A stretch of DNA of 64,000 nucleotides from Agrobacterium tumefaciens (GCF_005221385.1 NZ_CP039903.1:1-64000), one strand, 5' to 3'. Positions 10,154 through 19,302 are shown, numbered from the stretch's first letter. The notes: generated by a model from the sequence alone, not told the origin. Program-made: numbers and translations.

Positions 10154-10717
10154 CTACTGTTTTTTCTGCGATTTCGGATCGAGCATGATCCGAACGGGGC
10201 CGCCGCAGCTTTCAAGCTTCGCCTGTCCCGAATTCATCAAGACAGTGAGCTTGCAGCCGGTGAAGACATTGGTGCCCTCGGACAGAACGACCTGCTTGCC
10301 CGTAAGGATAAAGGTCTGCGCCGCCATGTCGAATTCGCCGTGATCGGCCGTGGCCTTCTGGGTCTCGGACGTCAGATAGACATTATTATCGACGAAGATT
10401 TTTTCGATATTGGCGTCACCGCTGGTGAGCGAAGAACCCTCGCCCTTGTAGTTGACCGTCATCTTGCCGGCCTGAAGGGTGGTCGTGCCCTGCACAACTT
10501 TCACGTTTCCGGTGAAGTAGGCCTTGCGCTCCTGATCCCGGATTTCGAGCTGGTCGCTTTCAATCGCGATCGGCTGGTCGCTGGAGAGCTTTACACCCTG
10601 CATATTGCTGGTGGTGCTCTGGGCGAAAGCCACGGTTGCGAGACAGGAGAAAACAAGACCTGCGGCTGCAACGCCTGCGGATCTGCCAAGGGAAACGGGA
10701 CGGGAAACTTGCATCAT
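10154..10717 (-). CDS. lptA: Lipopolysaccharide transport periplasmic protein LptA (OstA-like)
   Basis: LptA forms the periplasmic bridge for lipopolysaccharide between LptC and LptD. The ATG at 10717 was chosen because it gives a classic signal peptide: basic start MMQVSRPVSLGR, a hydrophobic run and an AFA-Q cleavage site near residue 33; an upstream ATG at 10744 would overlap lptC by 14 bases and add only a hydrophilic stretch. The 187-residue product has the OstA-type beta-jellyroll repeats (for example IESDQLEIRDQERKAYFTGN and NVYLTSETQKATADHGEFDM). It lies between lptC and lptB. Confidence 0.9.
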   Translation of the reverse strand: MMQVSRPVSLGRSAGVAAAGLVFSCLATVAFAQSTTSNMQGVKLSSDQPIAIESDQLEIRDQERKAYFTGNVKVVQGTTTLQAGKMTVNYKGEGSSLTSGDANIEKIFVDNNVYLTSETQKATADHGEFDMAAQTFILTGKQVVLSEGTNVFTGCKLTVLMNSGQAKLESCGGPVRIMLDPKSQKKQ

Positions 10718-10730
10718 CTGGACCGGGCTC

Positions 10731-11396
10731 TCACTTGGCTTCATTTTTGATATTGGATGCAGCGATACGTGCCCGTACCTGCCCCGAAAATGTAATAGTC
10801 TTGCCATTATCGGCGATATCAATCGATTGCGCAACAATGGCACCGTCGTTTGTTTTGATCGAAACGGGCTCTTTGCTGCTCATTTTTCCGGCCTTCAAAT
10901 CAACATCCGCAGACTGGAACTTCGCTTGTATGCCATTGCTGAGATTGATGTCAAAAGGTGCCGTCATCTTCAGCGTATTGGTGGCCCGGTCGAAAATGCC
11001 TTCCTTGGCGATCACCTGTGCGACGCTGTCATTGACAGGCACTGCGGCCAGAACCTTCTCCAGCGTCATCAGGTTGGGATTGGCGATATCCTGCAACGCA
11101 CGGTCGGCGTTCATGGAATAATCGATCCCCTTCTCGTTGCGGCCGGCAACGGCAGGTTTTTCCATCACGATCTTGCCGTCTTCGATCCTTGCGCTTTCCA
11201 GCGAAACCTCGTCGGGCGCCCAGGTGCGGATGAGCGAAACGGCGATGAAGGCGAGCGAAATCACCGCTGCGCTGAGCGGCAGGATGATTTTCAACCGTTT
11301 CACGCGCGCGGAATGTCGCAGAGCGCGCTCATAAGCGCCGTTCTGGTCATTGGGCAGCGGAAATGCTGGCGCGGGTTCGCGGAGTCGTTCAAGCAT
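10731..11396 (-). CDS. lptC: Lipopolysaccharide export protein LptC
   Basis: LptC is a bitopic inner-membrane protein that receives lipopolysaccharide from LptBFG and hands it to LptA. The 221-residue product has one membrane segment (about residues 37-57, LKIILPLSAAVISLAFIAVS) and a periplasmic LptC/OstA-like beta domain. The ATG at 11396 starts MLERLREPAP; a TTG further upstream (11441) is also in frame but has no better ribosome-binding site, so the start is uncertain. It is first in the lptC-lptA-lptB-rpoN-hpf-ptsN run and divergent from sppA. Confidence 0.88.
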   Translation of the reverse strand: MLERLREPAPAFPLPNDQNGAYERALRHSARVKRLKIILPLSAAVISLAFIAVSLIRTWAPDEVSLESARIEDGKIVMEKPAVAGRNEKGIDYSMNADRALQDIANPNLMTLEKVLAAVPVNDSVAQVIAKEGIFDRATNTLKMTAPFDINLSNGIQAKFQSADVDLKAGKMSSKEPVSIKTNDGAIVAQSIDIADNGKTITFSGQVRARIAASNIKNEAK

Positions 11397-11643
11397 AAGA
11401 GTGGGTCCGGAAACTTCCTGGGCGCCATTTTTGGCGCGCAATTGAAGCTTGTATGTTTATCTTAATGTGTTTGGCACGAGTGCTTTGTCCTGCCAATATG
11501 GTTTTTGTCTGGAAAGGTGCAAGGGAAATGCGAATTTTATCGTAATTCTGGTTTCCTTATTGTTTCCTTGCGGCTTCGCGCTAGAAGAACCATATGGCCG
11601 TGAAGCACACGTGGCGTCAAAGGCCGGATGGCAGAGGTTTTCG

Positions 11644-12597
11644 ATGGATAATATGGCGATAGCGGATCGCAGGCGATTGCGCCGCAAGCTGACTTTCTGG
11701 CGGATTGCCGCTGTTTTGCTGTTTGTCGTCGGTATTTTCGGCCTTTACCGGTTTTTCTGGACCGAGCCGCAGCAAAGCGCCAAGCCCCATATCGCCCGCG
11801 TCGAGATTTCCGGCCTGATCCAGGACAATACAGAACTCCTGGAACGGCTCGACAAGATCGCCAAGAGCGACAATGTCAAAGGGCTGATCGTGTCGATATC
11901 CTCGCCGGGCGGCACCACCTATGGCGGTGAGCGCATCTTCAAGGCTATTCGCGGCGTTGCGGAAAAGAAGCCGGTCGTTTCCGACGTCCGCACTCTGGCC
12001 GCCTCCGCCGGTTACATGATCGCTTCGGCCGGCGATGTCATCGTCGCGGGGGAAACCTCGATCACCGGTTCGATCGGTGTGATTTTTCAATATCCCCAGG
12101 TCGGCCAGCTGATGGACAAGCTCGGGGTCTCGCTGCAGGAAATCAAGTCCTCCCCGTTGAAGGCGGAACCTTCGCCGTTCCACGAGGCGCCTGAAGAGGC
12201 AAAGACCATGATCCGCGCCATGGTGATGGACAGCTATGGCTGGTTTGTCGACCTTGTGGCCGATCGTCGCAAGCTGCCGCGTGAGGATGTGCTGAAACTG
12301 GCGGATGGATCGATTTTCACCGGCAGGCAGGCGCTCGCCAATAAGCTGGTTGATACGCTCGGTGGCGAAAAGGAAATCCGCGGCTATCTCGAAACACACG
12401 GCGTCGCCAAGGATTTGCCGATCGTCGAATGGCGCGCGCCGTCGTCCCGCTCGCCTTTTTCGTTTTTCAGTGTTGCGCAAATAGCGAAGTTTCTGGGATA
12501 TGACGATTTAATTCCCTTTGCGGGACCCGGCCAGCTCGGTGCGGACAAGTTGTTTCTTGACGGTCTTGTTTCCGTTTGGCAGGTTGGGCCACGTTAA
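11644..12597 (+). CDS. sppA: Signal peptide peptidase SppA-type (S49 family)
   Basis: A membrane-anchored serine protease that degrades cleaved signal peptides. The ATG at 11644 follows AGAGG and starts [10 protein letters not shown]; the open frame upstream lacks a good start. The 317-residue product is the short SppA type: one N-terminal membrane segment (about 20-40), a crotonase-like core with the SSPGG turn, the nucleophile Ser121 in AASAGY and the likely general base Lys173 in SSPLKAE, spaced as in the Bacillus enzyme. It precedes ihfB by 26 bases and is divergent from lptC. Confidence 0.92.
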   Translation: MDNMAIADRRRLRRKLTFWRIAAVLLFVVGIFGLYRFFWTEPQQSAKPHIARVEISGLIQDNTELLERLDKIAKSDNVKGLIVSISSPGGTTYGGERIFKAIRGVAEKKPVVSDVRTLAASAGYMIASAGDVIVAGETSITGSIGVIFQYPQVGQLMDKLGVSLQEIKSSPLKAEPSPFHEAPEEAKTMIRAMVMDSYGWFVDLVADRRKLPREDVLKLADGSIFTGRQALANKLVDTLGGEKEIRGYLETHGVAKDLPIVEWRAPSSRSPFSFFSVAQIAKFLGYDDLIPFAGPGQLGADKLFLDGLVSVWQVGPR

Positions 12598-12623
12598 AAA
12601 TCCAATTCTTTCAGGGGGCAACC

Positions 12624-12929
12624 GTGATCAAATCTGAACTGGTGCAGATCGTTGCTGCGCGTAACCCGCACCTTTATCACCGTGACGTGGAAAACATCGT
12701 CAATGCGGTGCTGGATGAAATCACCGATGCCCTGGCGGGTGGAAATCGTGTCGAGCTTCGTGGTTTCGGCGCATTTTCGGTGAAAAACCGACCTTCACGT
12801 TCAGGGCGGAACCCGCGCACGGGCGAATCGGTTTTCGTCGAGGAAAAATGGGTGCCTTTCTTCAAGACGGGCAAGGAGCTGCGTGAGCGCCTGAACCCCG
12901 GAATGGGTGACGAAGAAGAGGACGATTGA
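12624..12929 (+). CDS. ihfB: Integration host factor beta subunit
   Basis: IHF-beta pairs with IhfA to bend DNA at sigma-54 promoters, replication origins and recombination sites. The GTG at 12624 is chosen because it follows a strong AGGGGG site and gives the canonical N-terminus [10 protein letters not shown]; the product is then 101 residues. The intercalating RNP motif (Arg62-Asn63-Pro64 in GRNPRTGE) and the C-terminal [13 protein letters not shown] are present. The tail is very acidic (GDEEEDD). It follows sppA closely, probably in one transcript with the downstream LapA-like gene. Confidence 0.95.
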   Translation: MIKSELVQIVAARNPHLYHRDVENIVNAVLDEITDALAGGNRVELRGFGAFSVKNRPSRSGRNPRTGESVFVEEKWVPFFKTGKELRERLNPGMGDEEEDD

Positions 12930-12994
12930 TCGTCCCGGACGCAGGATGCCGGAAACGGAGCCGGCGGAACCCCGCAGCGATGGAGTAATGTCGG

Positions 12995-13336
12995 ATGTCG
13001 AAAAAAATCATCAACCTCATCATCCTGCTTCCGCTGGCGATTATCCTCGTCATCCTGTGCGTGGCCAACCGTCAGGCCGTGACGCTTGCACTCAATCCCT
13101 TCCGTCCCGATGACGGCGTTCTGTCCTTCACCGCGCCGTTCTTCGTATTCCTGTTTCTGGCCGTCATTGCTGGCGTGCTGCTGGGATCGGCAGCCACATG
13201 GTTTGCGCAGGGCAAACATCGCAAACGCGCCCGTATCGAAGCCAGGGAAGCCGTTCGCTGGCATGACGAGGCGAACCGCCAGAAGGCGACTGCAGCCGCG
13301 CAGCTTCCGAATGCGGGACAACTCCCGGCAAAGTGA
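12995..13336 (+). CDS. LapA-type (DUF1049) small membrane protein
   Basis: A 113-residue protein with two predicted membrane segments (about 5-24 and 46-68) and a basic cytoplasmic tail, matching the LapA/DUF1049 family. The E. coli relative LapA works with LapB in lipopolysaccharide assembly; in rhizobia the role is not established. It sits 65 bases after ihfB, a neighbour relation often seen in alphaproteobacteria. ATG start at 12995 preceded by GGAGTAA some 13 bases upstream. Confidence 0.75.
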   Translation: MSKKIINLIILLPLAIILVILCVANRQAVTLALNPFRPDDGVLSFTAPFFVFLFLAVIAGVLLGSAATWFAQGKHRKRARIEAREAVRWHDEANRQKATAAAQLPNAGQLPAK

Positions 13337-13428
13337 TATAGCCGACAGTCGTTCCGGCTCTAGTCGAGCGGCGTGCGGAATGCTATTTGCTGCGCCATAA
13401 GACGCGGGCAGAAGCGGAAAGATTTCCA

Positions 13429-14562
13429 TTGAAGAAAAAAGACAGCCGGCCGGGCAATCGTGCACGGGCCGGGAGCGAGAAAAAACAGGTTCATGCCGCA
13501 AGGCCGGCGCGACGCGCGGAAGCAGCACCGAAAAAGCGCGAACCCGACGCGGTTAGCAGCGTGCCGAAACCTGAACCGAAGGAAAAGGTTGCTGCTGCAC
13601 CGGCGATTGAGCAGGCACCTGCACGGCCGCTCAAGCAGCGCACCGGTGAACGTCCCGCAGAACGGGTTCCGGTCATTCTGGAATCGAGCGGTGCGGGCGA
13701 TTTTCACCTGATCGACAGCGGCAATGGCCTGAAGCTCGAACAATATGGCGACTACCGCGTCGTCCGTCCCGAGGCGCAGGCCTTGTGGCAACCGTCGGTT
13801 CCTGACCGGGTGTGGCAGAATGCCGACGCCATTTTCAGCGGCGATACGGATGAGGACGGCATGGGCCGTTGGCGCTTTCCGAAGACGGCGCTCGGCGAAA
13901 CCTGGCCCTTGTCCCTGCTCGGCGTTGAATTTCTGGGCCGTTTCACCGCCTTCCGTCACGTCGGCGTCTTCCCGGAACAGATCGTCCATTGGGAATGGCT
14001 GAAACATGCCGTCGAGACGGCTGACCGGCCGCTGAAAGTGCTGAACCTGTTCGGTTACACCGGCGTCGCCTCGCTGGTTGCGGCCTCTGCGGGGGCTGAA
14101 GTCACCCATGTCGATGCCTCCAAGAAAGCGATTGGCTGGGCCAAGGAAAATCAGGCGCTTGCCGGGCTTGAACAGGCGCCGATCCGCTGGATTTGCGAAG
14201 ATGCGATGAAGTTCATCCAGCGTGAGGAGCGTCGCGGCAGCACCTATGACATCATTCTTACCGACCCGCCGAAATTCGGCCGCGGCACCCATGGCGAGGT
14301 CTGGCAATTGTTCGACCATCTGCCGCTGATGCTGGATATCTGCCGGGAAATCCTCTCACCCAAGGCGCTCGGCCTGGTGCTGACGGCCTATTCCATCAGG
14401 GCCAGTTTTTATTCGATGCACGAGTTGATGCGCGAGACCATGCGCGGCGCCGGTGGCGTCGTCGCGTCAGGGGAACTCGTCATTCGTGAGGCAGGGCTTG
14501 ACGGCAAGACGCCGGGCCGGGTGCTTTCCACATCGCTGTTCAGTCGCTGGGAGCCGAAATGA
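13429..14562 (+). CDS. Class I SAM-dependent rRNA methyltransferase (RlmI/RlmK-like)
   Basis: The conserved C-terminal two thirds form a Rossmann methyltransferase: SAM-binding motif I VLNLFGYTGVASL, motif II with THVDAS, and the motif IV DPPKFGRG, typical of the RlmI/RlmK group acting on 23S rRNA. The first 90 residues are a low-complexity Lys/Arg/Ala/Pro-rich tail without a PUA domain. The start is uncertain: the TTG at 13429 has GGAAAG eight bases upstream and gives 377 residues; another TTG at 13387 is also in frame. The stop overlaps the next methyltransferase gene by four bases (ATGA), suggesting coupling. The exact substrate cannot be told from sequence. Confidence 0.8.
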   Translation: MKKKDSRPGNRARAGSEKKQVHAARPARRAEAAPKKREPDAVSSVPKPEPKEKVAAAPAIEQAPARPLKQRTGERPAERVPVILESSGAGDFHLIDSGNGLKLEQYGDYRVVRPEAQALWQPSVPDRVWQNADAIFSGDTDEDGMGRWRFPKTALGETWPLSLLGVEFLGRFTAFRHVGVFPEQIVHWEWLKHAVETADRPLKVLNLFGYTGVASLVAASAGAEVTHVDASKKAIGWAKENQALAGLEQAPIRWICEDAMKFIQREERRGSTYDIILTDPPKFGRGTHGEVWQLFDHLPLMLDICREILSPKALGLVLTAYSIRASFYSMHELMRETMRGAGGVVASGELVIREAGLDGKTPGRVLSTSLFSRWEPK

Positions 14563-15419
14563 TGAAGGATATGCGCGAAAACACGACGCGCCGGGTTGGC
14601 CAGGTCAAGGAAGTGACCAGTCTTGCCAATCCCATCATCAAGGATATCAAGGCGCTCACCCAAAAAAAGGGCAGGGAAGAGACCGGTACCTTCATGGCGG
14701 AAGGCCTGAAGCTGGTCATCGATGCCCTCGAACTGGGCTGGACGATCAAGACGCTGGTTTATGCCAAGGCCGCCAAGGGCAAGCCGCTGGTGGAGCAGGC
14801 CGCGGTAAAGACCGTCGCGTCCGGTGGTCTGGTACTCGAGGTCAGCGAAAAGGTCATCGCCTCGATCACCCGCCGCGACAATCCGCAGATGGTCGTCGGC
14901 ATTTTCGAACAGAAATGGGCCTCGCTCAGGGATATTCGCCCGGAAAAGGGTGAGACCTATATCGCGCTCGACCGAGTGCGTGATCCCGGCAATCTCGGCA
15001 CCATCATCCGCACCGCCGATGCGGCTGGCGCCTCGGGCGTCATTCTGGTCGGCGACTGCACCGATCCCTTCTCGCTGGAAACAGTTCGCGCCACCATGGG
15101 TTCGGTTTTCGCCATGCCGGTGGCCCGCGCCTCGGTTGAAGAATTCCTGTCCTGGAAGAAATCGGCGCAGGTCAGCGTCGTCGCCACCCATCTCTCGGGT
15201 TCCGTGGATTATCGAAAGATCGACTATGCCGGCAAGCCGGTCGTGCTTTTGATGGGTAACGAGCAATCCGGCCTGCCGCCGGAACTGGCTGGCAAGGCGG
15301 ATCAATTGGCGCGCATCCCCCAGCAGGGCCGTGCCGACAGCCTCAATCTCGCCATCGCAACCGCCGTGATGCTTTTCGAAGCACGGCGACATCTCCTCGA
15401 ACTGGCACCGGTGAAGTAA
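14559..15419 (+). CDS. TrmH/SpoU-family RNA 2'-O-methyltransferase
   Basis: A SPOUT-class methyltransferase of 286 residues. An N-terminal substrate-binding domain (about 15-110) precedes the knotted catalytic domain with the three family motifs: [18 protein letters not shown] (motif 1), [11 protein letters not shown] (motif 2) and [17 protein letters not shown] (motif 3). Such proteins methylate the ribose of a specific tRNA or 23S rRNA nucleotide (RlmB/TrmH types). It overlaps the upstream methyltransferase gene by four bases and the downstream lspA by one base, so three genes look co-translated. Confidence 0.88.
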   Translation: MMKDMRENTTRRVGQVKEVTSLANPIIKDIKALTQKKGREETGTFMAEGLKLVIDALELGWTIKTLVYAKAAKGKPLVEQAAVKTVASGGLVLEVSEKVIASITRRDNPQMVVGIFEQKWASLRDIRPEKGETYIALDRVRDPGNLGTIIRTADAAGASGVILVGDCTDPFSLETVRATMGSVFAMPVARASVEEFLSWKKSAQVSVVATHLSGSVDYRKIDYAGKPVVLLMGNEQSGLPPELAGKADQLARIPQQGRADSLNLAIATAVMLFEARRHLLELAPVK

Positions 15420-15907
15420 TGGCCAAAGCGGCACTGTTTTCGAAATTCGGCCCGGCTTTCGCGCTGATCGTCGCCGCGCTGGTGCTGGACCAGATCGTCA
15501 AACAACTGGTTGAAGCCTATCTGCCATTGCAGGAGATGGTGCCAGTCATTCCGTTTCTGGCGCTTTACCGCACCTATAATCTCGGCGTCGCATTTTCGAT
15601 GCTGTCGGACATGCAGGGCTGGTTCATCGTCAGCATGCGGCTCGTTATCGTTGTTTTCGTGCTGTGGCTATGGCGCAAGACGGCAGCGGACCGCACCTTC
15701 GCCCATCTCGGCTTTGCCTTCATCATCGCGGGTGCTGCCGGCAATCTTCTCGACCGTTTTCTCTATGGACACGTCATCGACTACATCCTGTTTCATACGC
15801 AGACATGGTCCTTCGCCGTTTTCAATCTGGCTGACAGTTTCATAACCATTGGTGCGGCCTGCGTCATTCTTGACGAATTTCTGCACGCCCGGGCGGCTAA
15901 AAAGTAA
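15419..15907 (+). CDS. lspA: Lipoprotein signal peptidase (signal peptidase II)
   Basis: LspA removes the signal peptide from diacylated prolipoproteins. The 162-residue product has four membrane segments and the aspartyl-protease dyad expected from the family: Asp121 in HVIDYI and Asp139 in FNLADSF, plus the conserved GNLLDRF stretch. Its ATG shares one base with the stop of the upstream TrmH-family gene (TAATG). Downstream partner lnt, the next enzyme type in lipoprotein maturation, is also in this window at 36.5 kb. Confidence 0.96.
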   Translation: MAKAALFSKFGPAFALIVAALVLDQIVKQLVEAYLPLQEMVPVIPFLALYRTYNLGVAFSMLSDMQGWFIVSMRLVIVVFVLWLWRKTAADRTFAHLGFAFIIAGAAGNLLDRFLYGHVIDYILFHTQTWSFAVFNLADSFITIGAACVILDEFLHARAAKK

Positions 15908-15932
15908 AATTTTAGGGTTTCCACCAAACATA
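15908..15932 (+). promoter_or_regulatory. Upstream motif shared with the chemoreceptor at 49.7 kb
   Basis: AATTTTAGGG (15908-15917) followed after 7 bases by CAAACATA (15925-15932) lies 30 bases before the histidine kinase ATG. The same two blocks, 9 bases apart, occur upstream of the chemoreceptor gene. Function unknown; shared regulation is an inference. Confidence 0.4.
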
Positions 15933-15962
15933 TCAAAACCGCTGCCGTGGTAGCGGTTGGAT

Positions 15963-18206
15963 ATGAGCGAACTGGCAAAACTTCGGGAAAAAGTTTCAGA
16001 CGGCCTTGGGCTGGCACCTGTAGCGGCGCAGCCGGGAGATCGTGTCGACGCAACAAGGCAGCATGCCGGCGCGGAGCACGAGATCGGCTCAGGGCCGATT
16101 TCCTCGTACATTGCCATTTCGTTGTCGGTCGGTGCATTTTCCGCCGCGCTGATTGCGCTTGCAGTGCCCTATGCGGTCACCGTTGCCCTGGCATCCTTCT
16201 TTGGCGTCGTGCTCGTCGGTGTCCTTTTCTACGCGCTGTTCGGCAAAACTGCCCCAGGTAAAGTTGCGCTGGCCGAGGATTTGGATGTTCGTCTGCGGCA
16301 GACGCAGAACCGCTCGCTGATCGCCGAAATGCAGGAATCCATGGGTGATATCGTCGTCATCCGCAATCTGGATCGGCGCATCGTCGAAGCAAACAGGATT
16401 TTTCGCGAAATGACGGGATGCTCGGCCCCTGAAGGGTTGAGTTGTGAGGAAATCGGCATTGCCTTCCGTCCGGGCGACAAGGTTCACGCCTATGACGTGG
16501 AGATCGCCACCCCTTTCGGACAGCGCATCTTCTCCTGGCACGATGCGGTAACCCGCGATCTGGCCAGCAGCCGTCTTCTCATCAGCAGCATCGCCAGAGA
16601 CGTGACGGAAGAGCGGCTTGCGCTTGCCGAAAGGGAAGACGCCCGCTTACGCGCCGAAAAGGCCGATGCGGAAAAGGCGAGGCTGCTTGCCACGGTAAGC
16701 CATGAAATCCGTCTGCCGCTTTCCGGCATGCTCGGTATGAATCATCTGCTGTCACAAACGAAGATCAACGAAGAGCAGCGTAATTATCTTGACGGCATGA
16801 AGCAGTCCGGCCAGTCGCTGGTGCAGCTCGTTGAGGATCTGCTGGATTATTCGACCATGGAGGCGGGCCGCTTCAAGCTCAATCCTCGGGCGGAAAACCT
16901 GCGGCGGTTGATCGAGAGCATTGTCGAGATGCTGGCGCACCGCGCCCACGAAAAAGGGATTGAAATCACCTCCTTCGTCAGCCCTGACGTGCCCGATTAT
17001 CTCGATTTCGACCCGGCAAGACTGCGGCAGGTTCTGTTCAATCTTCTCGGAAACGCCGTCAAATTCACTCGAGAGGGTGGGGTTGTCATCCGGGCGCGCA
17101 TGGTCGAGGGCGAATTGCAGATGACGGTTGAGGATACCGGTCCGGGCATGAGCGAGAGAGAACAGGCCCGTATCTTCGGTGAATTCGAGCAGGCAGGGCC
17201 GATGTCGCAGCGAAGCGCCGGCACGGGCCTCGGGCTTGCGATTTCCGCCCGCATCGTGCGGGAATTCGGCGGCAGCCTCACGGTTTCGAGCCACAGGGGC
17301 AGGGGCAGCATCTTCACGCTTTCGTTCCGTCCGGGCGGCGCGCCTGCTGCAATGCCGGATCCGGGCCGGCGCCACTGCCTGCAACACACGAATGTCCTGC
17401 TGATTGCGCCAAAGGGTGTGGCCGCAGCGGTGACGATGGAGGCAATAGAGGCCTTTGGCGGTAAATGTGTTCTCGTCCATCAGCCGGAAGATTTGCAAAG
17501 ACTGCAGGATGGGGCAGCTGACCTCGGCGCCGATCTCACCGATATTATCGTCGACCGGCGCGTTTCACTCCTGTTCAGGGATGCCCTCAAAGATTGGCCG
17601 CAGCAGAATATTCGCCGCACCCTGCTGGTAAGCCCGGAGGAACGGCCTTCGACCATGCATGTCTCCTTCGACGCCTGGCTGATCCGGCCGCTGCGCGAAA
17701 AATCACTGATCGACGTCCTCTGTGGCCGCCTGCGCGGCATAGAGCGCCGTGACGCGCTGAACGACAACCACCCCGATGTGGGCTTTTCATCTCGGCTGAA
17801 GGAAGGGGCAAGTGGCGTCGATATTCTCGTGGCCGAGGATGATGCCGTCAATGCGCGCATCATCCGGGCGGTCCTGGAGAAGAGCGGCTATATCGTTCGT
17901 GCCGTCGATGATTTTCAGGCGCTGCGTCAGTCTTTGGCGCCGGGTGCTGCCCGTTTGCCCCACCTCATCATCTCGGATCTCAATATGCCGGGTGGCGAGG
18001 GGCTTGAGGTGCTGCCGGAACTTCTCGGCACGTTGGAGGGTGAGAGAAATATTCCCGTCATCGTGCTCAGTGGCGATGCACGTGCCGACACGGCCGAAAT
18101 CCTGCTAAAAGCCGGTGCGGCCAAGGTTTTGGCCAAGCCAACCGACCCAAGACAGCTGGTCGAGGAAATCCGTCGTATGCTGGAGGCGAAACGCCTTTCC
18201 CCATAA
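15963..18206 (+). CDS. Membrane hybrid histidine kinase with pseudo-receiver and receiver
   Basis: A 747-residue sensor kinase of unknown stimulus. Order of parts: two closely spaced membrane segments (about 47-94), a PAS-like domain (about 115-215), a HisKA domain with the phosphorylatable His247 in TVSHEIRLPLSG, an HATPase domain with GTGLGLAI, then a receiver-like segment (about 476-590) that lacks the acidic pocket and the invariant lysine, and a C-terminal receiver with acidic pair (EDD), phosphoacceptor Asp672 in ISDLNMP and Lys in LAKPTD. It follows lspA by 55 bases and shares an upstream motif with a chemoreceptor gene. The ATG at 15963 is chosen over a TTG two codons earlier. No cognate response regulator gene is adjacent, so phosphotransfer to a separate Hpt or regulator is likely. 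Confidence 0.9.
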   Translation: MSELAKLREKVSDGLGLAPVAAQPGDRVDATRQHAGAEHEIGSGPISSYIAISLSVGAFSAALIALAVPYAVTVALASFFGVVLVGVLFYALFGKTAPGKVALAEDLDVRLRQTQNRSLIAEMQESMGDIVVIRNLDRRIVEANRIFREMTGCSAPEGLSCEEIGIAFRPGDKVHAYDVEIATPFGQRIFSWHDAVTRDLASSRLLISSIARDVTEERLALAEREDARLRAEKADAEKARLLATVSHEIRLPLSGMLGMNHLLSQTKINEEQRNYLDGMKQSGQSLVQLVEDLLDYSTMEAGRFKLNPRAENLRRLIESIVEMLAHRAHEKGIEITSFVSPDVPDYLDFDPARLRQVLFNLLGNAVKFTREGGVVIRARMVEGELQMTVEDTGPGMSEREQARIFGEFEQAGPMSQRSAGTGLGLAISARIVREFGGSLTVSSHRGRGSIFTLSFRPGGAPAAMPDPGRRHCLQHTNVLLIAPKGVAAAVTMEAIEAFGGKCVLVHQPEDLQRLQDGAADLGADLTDIIVDRRVSLLFRDALKDWPQQNIRRTLLVSPEERPSTMHVSFDAWLIRPLREKSLIDVLCGRLRGIERRDALNDNHPDVGFSSRLKEGASGVDILVAEDDAVNARIIRAVLEKSGYIVRAVDDFQALRQSLAPGAARLPHLIISDLNMPGGEGLEVLPELLGTLEGERNIPVIVLSGDARADTAEILLKAGAAKVLAKPTDPRQLVEEIRRMLEAKRLSP

Positions 18207-18235
18207 TAGCTTGACAGACTCGCGCTGGCTTCATT

Positions 18236-18269
18236 TTGTCACTATTCTGTCGTCAATTAGTGATTTATG
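18236..18269 (+). promoter_or_regulatory. Candidate Pho box and PhoB-dependent promoter of olsB
   Basis: TTGTCAC (18236-18242), a four-base spacer TATT, and CTGTCGT (18247-18253) match the direct-repeat PhoB site (two CTGTCAT units with a four-base spacer) at 11 of 14 positions; two of the three differences are the tolerated first-base and last-base changes in the first unit. TTTATG (18264-18269) follows ten bases later, where a PhoB promoter has its -10 element. The olsB ATG is 34 bases further on. Confidence 0.6.
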
Positions 18270-18303
18270 ACAGGAAAATTCTTTGGTGGCGGAGCGATTC
18301 CCC

Positions 18304-19185
18304 ATGGTTGCCGAAATCTTCAATCACGACATTTGTGAAAACAATGTTGTCATTCCCCCACGTCCTGAGTCGACTCAGGGTAATGAGGGTCTTTTCGGTC
18401 GTATCGGTACATTGGAAACCCGGCTCGCGAGAAATGAGCGCGAGATCGATGCCGCGCAATCCGTGCGTTACAAGGTTTTCGTTGAGGAAATGAATGCGCG
18501 CCTTCCCGCGGACGCGATGCGGCGCAAGCGCGACATCGACGCCTGGGACAGTGTCTGCGACCACCTGCTCGTACTGGACAAGGCGATCGAAGGTGACAGC
18601 GAGGACCAGATCGTCGGCACCTACCGTCTGCTGCGCCAGGAAACGGCGCTCGCCAATAATGGTTTTTATTCCGCCAGCGAATTCGACATTGCCGGGCTGG
18701 TTGCGCGCCATCCGGGCAAACGTTTCATGGAGCTTGGCCGCTCCTGCGTGCTGCCCGAATATCGCACCAAGCGCACGGTCGAGCTTCTGTGGCAGGGTAA
18801 TTGGGCCTATGCGGTAAAACATCGCATGGATGCCATGATCGGCTGCGCCTCCTTCCCCGGCGTGCAGCCGGAAACCCATGCGCTGGCGCTCTCCTTCCTG
18901 CATCATAATTGCGTTGCAAAGGGCGAGTGGGAGGCTTCTGCGCTTCCCGAGCTTTACCGCGAGATGGACCTGATGCCGGCGGAAGCGTTGAATACCCGCA
19001 AGGCGCTGAATGCCATGCCGCCGCTGATCAAGGGTTATATGCGTCTGGGCGCCATGTTCGGTGCCGGCGCGGTGGTGGACCATGCCTTCAATACGACAGA
19101 CGTCCTGGTGGTTCTGCCTGTCACGTCCATTGCCGGTCGCTATATCAGCTATTACGGCGGCGAGGCCGAGCGCATCAACGGCTGA
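18304..19185 (+). CDS. olsB: L-ornithine N-alpha-(3-hydroxyacyl)transferase OlsB
   Basis: OlsB transfers a 3-hydroxyacyl group from acyl carrier protein to the alpha-amino group of ornithine, the first step of ornithine lipid synthesis; OlsA then adds the second acyl chain. The 293-residue product has the GNAT-type fold typical of OlsB with conserved stretches EIDAAQSVRYKVFVEEM, DHLLVLD, VGTYRLLRQ and FMELGRSCVLPEYR. The ATG at 18304 is preceded by GGCGGAG; TTG/GTG codons 18-21 bases earlier are in frame but would lie too close to the expected transcript start. Identity rests on remembered family features and on the rhizobial gene order next to mutS-glnD. olsA is 12 kb downstream. Confidence 0.87.
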   Translation: MVAEIFNHDICENNVVIPPRPESTQGNEGLFGRIGTLETRLARNEREIDAAQSVRYKVFVEEMNARLPADAMRRKRDIDAWDSVCDHLLVLDKAIEGDSEDQIVGTYRLLRQETALANNGFYSASEFDIAGLVARHPGKRFMELGRSCVLPEYRTKRTVELLWQGNWAYAVKHRMDAMIGCASFPGVQPETHALALSFLHHNCVAKGEWEASALPELYREMDLMPAEALNTRKALNAMPPLIKGYMRLGAMFGAGAVVDHAFNTTDVLVVLPVTSIAGRYISYYGGEAERING

Positions 19186-19302
19186 CCGGCTTTTTGCCGG
19201 ATGTTCCTGTGGGCAGCGGGCCCGCGCGTGTTGTCTTGGGGCGGACATTCCCGCTAGTGTCGGCGCTTGTTTTCCGCAACACGATATGACATCGGCAGGC
19301 CA

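Noticed and set aside
11472..11490. TGGCAC upstream of sppA as a sigma-54 -24 element
   Set aside because: The -12 position at the required spacing reads CTTT instead of TTGC; the invariant GC is missing.
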